Part shown: in pieces, positions 60,701 through 64,000 of the stretch
Layout of the letters: every line of letters starts with the position of its first letter
Numbering within the stretch: position 1 is the stretch's first letter
Origin: Sipunculus nudus
Lineage: Eukaryota > Annelida > Sipuncula > Golfingiida > Sipunculidae
DNA: 64,000 bases
Assembly (NCBI GenBank): GCA_026874595.1
Contig: CM049309.1
Span: forward strand, 53,912,079-53,976,078
Reading direction: 5' to 3'
The notes under the pieces: generated by a model
What the model was told of the DNA's origin: nothing
The model's database searches: none
Seen by the model: only the letters and a program-made list of their open reading frames with translations
Position numbers and translations under genes: made by a program

Positions 60701-63398
60701 TATATTTGGACCCATAACTTCAAAACAATACTTAATACTGACCTAATGTTTGGTATGTGAATAGAAAATGTATGGAAGAATATGAATACTAAATATAATC
60801 AAAAACAGACCAGTGGTTTCGATATTAGGCAGCCTTGAAGTGTAACAATGGCTTTTTTATGGAAAACACAGGTTTTTCCTTAATATTTTGAAGAAACAAG
60901 TCATAGTGACCCAATTTTTGGTATTGTAGGAGATTTTGGGGACATCTAACTGTATGCCAAATTTTGGATACCTAGGTCCAAAAAGTTTCAAAACGTGCCC
61001 TGTTAACAGCCTGACAGCCGACAGACAAAGGACCACGCTATAGCTCAGATGACTGGTAGTCAGCTGAGCTAAAATAGGGGTAAAATATTGCCCTCACACA
61101 CTGATTTCTGAAAAAAAGTGTCTCAGAACCAAACCTTTTTTTTTTGGCCTTACTGAAGCATTTTCTTTTCTATTTGCTGAACTATAAAATGCCACTCAAA
61201 AACTAAATGAAGTATTATAAGTAATTATGACAGTATTACTCACCTGAACCATTTTAGTTTCCTTCATAACATCAAGATGTAGGCCAGGGGGTGGCTTCCC
61301 TGCCCTGAAACATAATAAAAGAATTTGCCTTTAGAAGTTTTCACGGTTTCACTTCCAAGTATACATGTCAGGACACAATGCGTTGGCTTCATTCGTTAGA
61401 ATCTTTTAAAACCTAAATATGACTTGTGACATGCATATTTTCACCTGCAAAAATGTTCACAGTCAATAATTGTCATGGACGCATGGTATATAAAAGACCA
61501 GGTTTTGTTACAACTTAAAAACAGACACATGTGTCTTATCACTACCAATCACAAAGTCTGACGGAGAATGTGGCCCTAACCTTGGATCATTATACTCAGC
61601 AGACATCTGAACAACCCCACTACATCCTTGCAGGGGAAAACAGTAAAAATCAACAGCTGCAGGTTTTTACTTGTGAACAGTTTATGAATATAAAAAACAT
61701 ACTTCAATAATGTGTAAATGAACAAAACTTATTCATAAGTGCCATTTCTTTCAGTTTGTAGAATATACATAAGCTGTAAAATTATATATGTATAATTTTG
61801 CAGAACAGCATATTATGGCGGTATTGTACAAGATACTGTTACTGAATAGTAAATATAAATGCAGTCTTAACAATGTATATACATGAGCAGTCAATGTGAC
61901 TTGAGTTTTTGACACAGGGTTCACACTTTGCAGGTTTTACCAACCATTCAGGTAAAACCCTGGTTTCATCCCTGGTAAGGCAAAATAGGTTTTGTAAACC
62001 CAGGCTTCATTTAAATCATATTTTTCCTAGTATTAAATGTATAATTATTGTAAAAAAGACAACAGTTGTTATTTGATTTTTATTTTAATCTACACTGTTC
62101 AATATATAATGAATTCACTGAATATTGAACTGTGTAGAATTCAATTCGGTGCATCCCAGTTGTAGTGCCTTATGAGTGAGAGCAGCTCTAATCACTGTTC
62201 CCCTGAGAGAGCCATACAAACCTAATGAAGGCAAACTGGCTGAATGACATATATATATATATATATATAAAATTTCTGGCCATCTCATTTCCCAAACAGT
62301 AACAAAAATGGCTCAACACTGCACTGACATAGTAAGCAGATGATAATTTATCAAATGATGCCAGTTTTCTGCTTCAAATTCGAATTTAAAAGAGTGTTTT
62401 GTCACAGGAACCCAAACAAGTGTTTTTTTGGTGTTTAGGGGGGACTCCTCTGTGGATGTTACTACATGGAAAGATGGGTCCACCTAAACACTCAAAACAG
62501 CGGTGTGACGAAACACCACAAAACACCCTTTTCAATTTAAATTTTGAAGCAAAACACTGACATTGCTAAATAAATTATCATCTGTTGCATCCGTCAATGC
62601 AGAATGGTGCAACTATTCTGTAAAATAAAAGTAAGCAAAAGTGTTTTGTACAACTGACAAGTGCTCTGCTTGATTGCAATTTGTGCCACTAGGGGTCAGC
62701 ATCAAAGCTGGCATAAATGGCTGCCGTTTCTGACAGTGAACCGACCACAGCAGGAAACACTTGTTTTATCTTTATGTTATAAATTTATGACTTAATATTG
62801 CAGATATATATTCATCAGATGATTCTTTATTGGTGTTACATTTTGGCTCCAGATTTGAATTTAAAAGGGCGTTTATTCACATGTATACAAAACACCGGTG
62901 ATTTTGGAGTTTACAGGGCCCTTCGTAATTTGCAAAAATGGAACCCTTGCAAAACAGTGAAAAAAAATGAAAATTGGGATAAATTAGCCTCACCAATAAG
63001 AAGCCGACCACAGTATATATTCAGCAGGAAGCAATTGCAGACTTTGCTTTAATCTAACATTAAGTGAGTGTTTCATCACAGGCCAATTTTCCGACCAGTA
63101 TCGGGCTTCAACAAGTTACAAGAACCTGTATTCAGGTATAGAGACCAGATTAGACTGGGGCAAGTGTACAGCGAGTGAGACTGATCCAGGCAGTGTGAAC
63201 CATGAATATTACTGCAGCCAGAGACTGAGAGAGTTTTCTGAGGAAACGATTCCCAAAACTGACATGTGCATGTGTTGGCTATTTTTATATAGTGTATCAG
63301 AAAGCAAATCAACTCAGAAATTAAAACATGAACTGAGCAAATTCTTGGAAAACACGCTAAGTACTTTACCATGATGGGACCTCAAAATTGTTCGCCAT
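37713..63398 (-). CDS. PPP1R8: PPP1R8 / NIPP1, nuclear inhibitor of protein phosphatase 1 (complete, 7 coding exons)
   Basis: The joined CDS is 63398-63370, 61304-61244, 48223-48070, 46164-45950, 43078-42937, 39829-39765 and 38054-37713, which gives 335 residues (human NIPP1 has 351). Every junction is GT-AG and all phases fit. Domain order: a short N-terminus with WAGKPPPGLHLDVMK (residues 10-24), an FHA domain (about 31-115) with FGRN (42-45), SRVH (59-62) and STHGT (81-85), a GLLGLPE linker, the basic run KRKRK (181-185), an RVxF-like site HVSF (188-191), and the C-terminal KKKKYAKEAWPGK block. In the known family, NIPP1 is a nuclear scaffold: it binds and restrains PP1 through RVxF, recruits phospho-threonine partners such as splicing factors through FHA, and binds RNA through its C-terminus. 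The gene spans about 25.7 kb for 1 kb of CDS because the introns are full of repeats. The family assignment is very secure. Confidence 0.96.
38225..38370 (+). repeat. Hairpin-headed dispersed repeat, copy 2
   Basis: A perfect 10-bp stem AAGCCTTCCC (38225-38234) with GGGAAGGCTT (38243-38252), 8-nt loop, followed by ACAGAGGATGATGAGTCTAT and a pyrimidine tract. The stem sequence differs from copy 1 on both sides while still pairing. Confidence 0.65.
38961..39650 (+). repeat. Interspersed repeat, plus-orientation arm of an inverted pair
   Basis: Shares ordered blocks, in inverse orientation, with 47268-47735: CCGAGGCAGC, TTCTAAAGAGGC, CTGTCACTCAAAAC-like, GGCTCCGTGTATTCCTC and AAACAGCGCTTA. Its right end holds a hairpin with arms ACAGCGCTT (39597-39605) and AAGCGCTGT (39633-39641). 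Confidence 0.65.
39765..39829 (-). CDS. PPP1R8: PPP1R8 coding exon 6
   Basis: A 65-nt microexon-like exon between TTTTTCAG|AGGATG and ACCAAG|GTAAGA. The split codon gives Glu201, then DVDPSIGRFRNLVTTTVIPTK (in two parts: DVDPSIGRFRN and LVTTTVIPTK). It matches the vertebrate EDVDPSVGRFRNMVQTAVVP region. It carries no ATG-initiated frame and was found by homology and splice sites. Confidence 0.94.
40190..41059 (+). repeat. Tandem-unit repeat family C, three units of about 300 bp
   Basis: AAGGTCACCCATCTTCAAAC recurs near 40258, 40560 and 40862. Each unit has AAAATCCACC, GAATCCTTTTAGAGATATCC and a GTAGGTGGCGCC/ACCACC element. It ends with a GGACGGACGG tract, a hairpin (41027-41053, arms AGCCCATCAGCC and GGCTGAGGGCT) and AAAAAA. 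Confidence 0.8.
41444..42910 (+). repeat. Tandem-unit repeat family B, copy 1
   Basis: The left end ACTAGAATACGGGTTGTCGA is followed by GTATCCGCC. Units of about 279 bp each carry two copies of the GGTGGCGCCACC element (exact at 41599, 41877, 42306 and 42584). The right end is a hairpin at 42878-42907 (GTATCCGCAAAAC with GTTTTGGCAGATAC). The left and right ends share GTATCCGCCAAAA in inverse orientation. Confidence 0.85.
42937..43078 (-). CDS. PPP1R8: PPP1R8 coding exon 5 (basic stretch and PP1 docking site)
   Basis: The exon runs from acceptor TTTCAG|AACCTTACAG to donor AACCCAG|GTAATC. It encodes NLTEFNTAHNRRI (residues 154-166), then KRKRK (181-185), HVSF (188-191) and acidic NEDEDVINP. 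In vertebrates the docking site at this position reads RVTF. Here the first residue is His (codon CAT). The basic run is a likely nuclear localisation signal. Confidence 0.95.
43252..45150 (+). repeat. Tandem-unit repeat family A, copy 1 (five units)
   Basis: The left end has a perfect 14-bp palindrome TGACCCATGGGTCA (43259-43272) and GCTCAGCTGAC. About 337-bp units follow, each starting ACAGGTGGCGCCACCAGTCT or a variant (43451, 43775, 44113, 44451, 44791). The end is a GACGGACAGAC tract, a shortened hairpin (AGCTCAG at 45125-45131 with CTGAGCT at 45140-45146), then A's. Confidence 0.88.
45689..45752. repeat. (TA)n microsatellite
   Basis: About 60 bp of pure TA in PPP1R8 intron 4. Confidence 0.95.
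45950..46164 (-). CDS. PPP1R8: PPP1R8 coding exon 4 (FHA domain, second half)
   Basis: The exon runs from acceptor TTTCAG|CTCATGG to donor CTTGAT|GTAAGA. The split codon restores Thr82 of S-T-H-G-T. It encodes THGTYIGHIRLEGKKPQQVP followed by the FGASTR strand and a linker ending GLLGLPETETELD (residues 82-153). The family signature GASTR.Y..RE.PQ is present. Confidence 0.95.
46165..48069 (-). other. PPP1R8 intron 3
   Basis: 46165-47080 shows nothing I can name. 47095-47205 and 47915-48050 are degenerate GGACTTG/GGACTCG strings bounded by CAGTGATGTAG and CAGCACTGATG. Between them lies the inverted repeat arm 47268-47735. Confidence 0.85.
47268..47735 (-). repeat. Interspersed repeat, minus-orientation arm of an inverted pair
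   Basis: Inverse of 38961-39650 with an internal length difference of about 200 bp. The minus strand reads GAGGCAGCAGAAATCTTGCG, then GGCTCCGTGTATTCCTC, then a TAAGCGCTGT-type hairpin end. Both arms are transcribed with PPP1R8. Confidence 0.65.
48070..48223 (-). CDS. PPP1R8: PPP1R8 coding exon 3 (FHA domain, first half)
   Basis: The exon runs from acceptor TTTCAG|AAATTAATG to donor GGCAGCA|GTAAGT and encodes residues 31-81 plus one base. It holds the FHA signature residues Gly43-Arg44 and Ser59-Arg60-Val61-His62, which contact phosphothreonine in this fold. Asn45 follows as FGRN, and the NIPP1-specific stretch DFRIDHSSCSRVHAALVWHK is intact. Confidence 0.95.
48445..51860 (+). repeat. Tandem-unit repeat family A, copy 2 (six units), interrupted by a family B element
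   Basis: The left palindrome TGACCCATGGGTCA is at 48450-48463. The left arm (to about 48625) matches 43252-43440. Units start near 49806, 50150, 50497, 50833, 51169 and 51506, spaced 335-348 bp. The end is GACGGACAGACGG, then a hairpin at 51827-51855 (AGCTCAGATGAC with GTCAGCTGAGCT, 11 of 12 pairs), then AAAAA. The B copy sits between the left arm and the first unit. Confidence 0.88.
48626..49800 (+). repeat. Family B, copy 2, nested inside family A copy 2
   Basis: The left end is CTAGAATACAGGTAACCGAC. Units of about 280 bp have exact GGTGGCGCCACC at 49192, 49323 and 49473. The right end hairpin is at 49769-49798, preceded by a GGCGGCGGAGG tract. Comparing with A copy 1 shows where A is interrupted. 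Confidence 0.85.
52888..54916. mobile_element. hAT-like non-autonomous element, about 2.0 kb
   Basis: The element is 52896-54908. Its left end CAGGGTTGTTCGGGAATTCC and its right end, read inward as CAGGGTTGTTAATTTCCCGG, are terminal inverted repeats. An 8-bp duplication flanks it with one mismatch (TAAGGAAG 52888-52895, CAAGGAAG 54909-54916). There is no transposase frame. A 104-bp segment is repeated exactly (53079-53182 and 53926-54029). A possible second element with ends CTGTGGTTGCCTT (53513) and its complement (54427-54439) is nested inside. Confidence 0.75.
53079..54029. repeat. Exact 104-bp direct repeat inside the hAT-like element
   Basis: 53079-53182 and 53926-54029 are identical by eye, starting GTGTATGTGTGCCAAGTATA. 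The inner words TTGGTTATTATTAATTAATA also occur at 53034 and 53163. Confidence 0.85.
56228..57398 (+). repeat. Family B, copy 3
   Basis: The left end has a hairpin GTAGTCG (56242-56248) with CGACTAC (56254-56260), then GTGTATCCGCC. GGTGGCGCCACC is exact at 56652, 56801 and 57079. A GC-rich CGGCGGCAGCGGCGG tract precedes the right hairpin at 57366-57395. Open frames across it (up to 101 codons) have no family resemblance. Confidence 0.85.
57655..57824. repeat. Direct repeat leading into the satellite
   Basis: A block with CAAATAATTCTACAG, ATCAATGTATATATGTAT and CATCCTACTATCACAGGATA occurs twice (about 57661-57735 and 57737-57810), then merges into the 69-bp array through ACTATCACAAATGGATGG. 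Confidence 0.8.
57825..60626. repeat. 69-bp satellite array, about 40 units, with higher-order structure
   Basis: The unit is GATGCCATCACAAATGGATG, GAAACATCACAAACTTGTTA and GCTCCCCCTGTCTGACCCCT plus a CTGTCCTGA end, 69 bp. Variants recur in blocks: the run from 58563 is repeated at 59528 and again at 60494, offsets of 965-966 bp, i.e. 14 units. Since 69 is divisible by 3, the minus strand stays open in stretches as a 23-residue repeat (FVMFPSICDGISGQRGQTGG). I see no signal for translation and treat this as a consequence of the period. Confidence 0.93.
61244..61304 (-). CDS. PPP1R8: PPP1R8 coding exon 2
   Basis: The exon lies between acceptor TTTCAG and donor GTTCAG|GTGAGT. It encodes W-AGKPPPGLHLDVMKETKMVQ (residues 10-30), the strongly conserved segment just before the FHA domain. 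It is too short to be seen as an open reading frame and was found by splice-site and homology reading. It ends in phase 0. Confidence 0.93.
61305..63369 (-). other. PPP1R8 intron 1
   Basis: GTAAAG donor and TTTCAG acceptor. Contains a short (TA)n run (62251-62269), a foldback element (62336-62588) and a diverged third copy of its arm near 62812-62885. The remainder shows nothing recognisable. Confidence 0.85.
62336..62588. mobile_element. Foldback / MITE-like inverted repeat
   Basis: The arms are about 62336-62412 and 62518-62588. The outer ends GCAGATGATAATTTAT and ATAAATTATCATCTGTTGC are complementary. Inner blocks CTGCTTCAAATT and AATTTTGAAGCA, then GTGTTTTGT and ACAAAACAC, also match with a few differences. 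There is no coding content. Confidence 0.65.
63370..63398 (-). CDS. PPP1R8: PPP1R8 coding exon 1
   Basis: The exon encodes MANNFEVPS plus the first two bases of Trp10. The donor is TCATG|GTAAAG. The ATG lies 10 bp inside an ETS-like CTTCCGG. The N-terminus is shorter than in vertebrates but ends at the same conserved W-A-G-K junction. The start is chosen because this is the only ATG joined in phase to exon 2. Confidence 0.88.
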
Positions 63399-63805
63399 GT
63401 TTATAAACTTCCGGCGTGGATCAAGCCCAAAATACATAGTTTCGGAACCGAATTTAAATGGTTAATCATAACATGATATATATCGACAAACTGATTTTAA
63501 TTTTAAGCTGAGAGATAATATACTTGAGATCGACGAGATGTATATTTTTTTCATATTTTGATTATGAAGGAGTAAGTGGTAAGAAAATTAAATATTTACA
63601 TTAAGTATTGTTTTCTTGTATTTTCTTATTCACACGTTGGGCTGAGTTAGAATGAGAAGTTTGGGAAAAGTGAACCGAATACATGAATGATTTTTCCAAT
63701 GTACCGCTAGATGTCACTAGTTGGCGGCTTACAACACGAGCTGTCAAGCGTGGACAGTTCAGCTGGGACCTTGCACGGTGACAGTTTGTTTGACTAATAG
63801 ACACC
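63399..63805. promoter_or_regulatory. Probable bidirectional promoter between PPP1R8 and the TMEM14 gene
   Basis: 407 bp separate the two divergent start codons, so both 5' UTRs and promoters must lie here unless there are upstream non-coding exons. CTTCCGG, an ETS-type core, is at 63408-63414, just before the PPP1R8 start. The ATGGCG at that start is a YY1-like core. I see no TATA box at a fitting position for either gene. TSS positions are unknown. Confidence 0.5.
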
Positions 63806-63881
63806 ATGGCTCTTCATTTACTGGGATACGGGTATGCTGCCATTGTTGCAGCCGGTGGTGTTGTGGGATTCGTTAAAGCAG
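63806..63881 (+). CDS. TMEM14-family membrane protein, first coding exon (partial; gene continues past the window)
   Basis: The ATG sits in a near-ideal context (ACACCATGG). The exon encodes [20 protein letters not shown] then GFVKA, and ends GCAG|GTAAAG. This matches the start of TMEM14 proteins, where the first transmembrane helix reads GYGYA.(L/I)VA.GG..GYVKAG. TMEM14C is a small four-helix mitochondrial inner-membrane protein linked to porphyrin handling; TMEM14A/B are close relatives, so the paralogue cannot be fixed from one exon. The usual family length is about 100-115 residues, so more exons should follow to the right. The gene is divergent from PPP1R8. Confidence 0.88.
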
Positions 63882-64000
63882 GTAAAGTTGTCAATAATTG
63901 TATAATGGTTTACTGGTCACATGAATCCCCCCTCCATCAGTGCCCACATCTGGTCCTAATTTTTAATTAGTTATGGAAGGCACAACTGTGATACTGATCC

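Larger units (their letters stand above)
55530..61075 (+). repeat. Tandem-unit repeat family A, copy 3, long and heavily invaded
   Basis: The left end AACCATAGGTCAGGGCGCTC plus AGCTGA resembles the other A left ends. The right end has GCCCTGTTAACAGCCTGACA, GACAGACAAAGGAC, then a hairpin at 61042-61070 (AGCTCAGATGAC with GTCAGCTGAGCT) and AAAA. A family B copy and the 69-bp satellite lie between. That both ends belong to one insertion is an inference. Confidence 0.5.
48224..61243 (-). other. PPP1R8 intron 2 (13 kb)
   Basis: The largest intron, mostly mobile and tandem DNA: family A copies 2 and 3, each holding a nested family B copy, a 2-kb hAT-like element and a 69-bp satellite. 51861-52887 and 54917-55529 contain nothing I can name beyond AT-rich sequence and a short C tract at 55311. 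Confidence 0.85.

Overview
This is a 64 kb window of AT-rich animal nuclear DNA, not bacterial or viral. Two spliced genes at the right end show this. The very high load of short non-autonomous elements, tandem-unit repeats and TA/CT/GA microsatellites suggests a lophotrochozoan, most likely a mollusc. The phylum is an inference from repeat style only.

The main gene is PPP1R8 (NIPP1, nuclear inhibitor of protein phosphatase 1) on the minus strand. I rebuilt seven coding exons with consensus splice sites and consistent phases: 63370-63398, 61244-61304, 48070-48223, 45950-46164, 42937-43078, 39765-39829 and 37713-38054. They total 1008 nt, or 335 residues plus stop. They carry the FHA domain, a basic stretch followed by an RVxF-like PP1 docking site, and the conserved C-terminal KKKKYAKEAWPGK block. 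Head to head with it, 407 bp away, is the first coding exon of a TMEM14-family membrane protein (63806-63881, plus strand), which runs off the window. The gap is a probable bidirectional promoter.

Regions: 1-5000 is non-coding, with a hairpin, a tRNA-like element, a 36-bp minisatellite and a 143-bp tandem repeat. 5320-7775 is a 5'-truncated, decayed Tx1/L1-type LINE on the minus strand. 7800-37000 is gene-poor, with small hAT-like elements, microsatellites, two arrays of tandem-unit repeats and one GC-rich island (about 20.9-22.2 kb). 37000-63400 is PPP1R8, whose introns are packed with nested tandem-unit elements (families named A, B and C here), a 69-bp satellite with higher-order structure, a 2-kb hAT-like element and an inverted repeat pair.

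The most interesting signal is in the repeats. Several otherwise dissimilar tandem-unit families (A, B, C and D, the last lying outside the gene) share a 12-bp palindrome, GGTGGCGCCACC, once or twice per unit. Families A, C and D also share a 3' plan: a GGAC/GACGG-rich tract before a terminal CTAAAAA, with a terminal hairpin clear in A and C. They look like members of one non-autonomous superfamily. All coordinates come from reading by eye; no alignment or database search was run.
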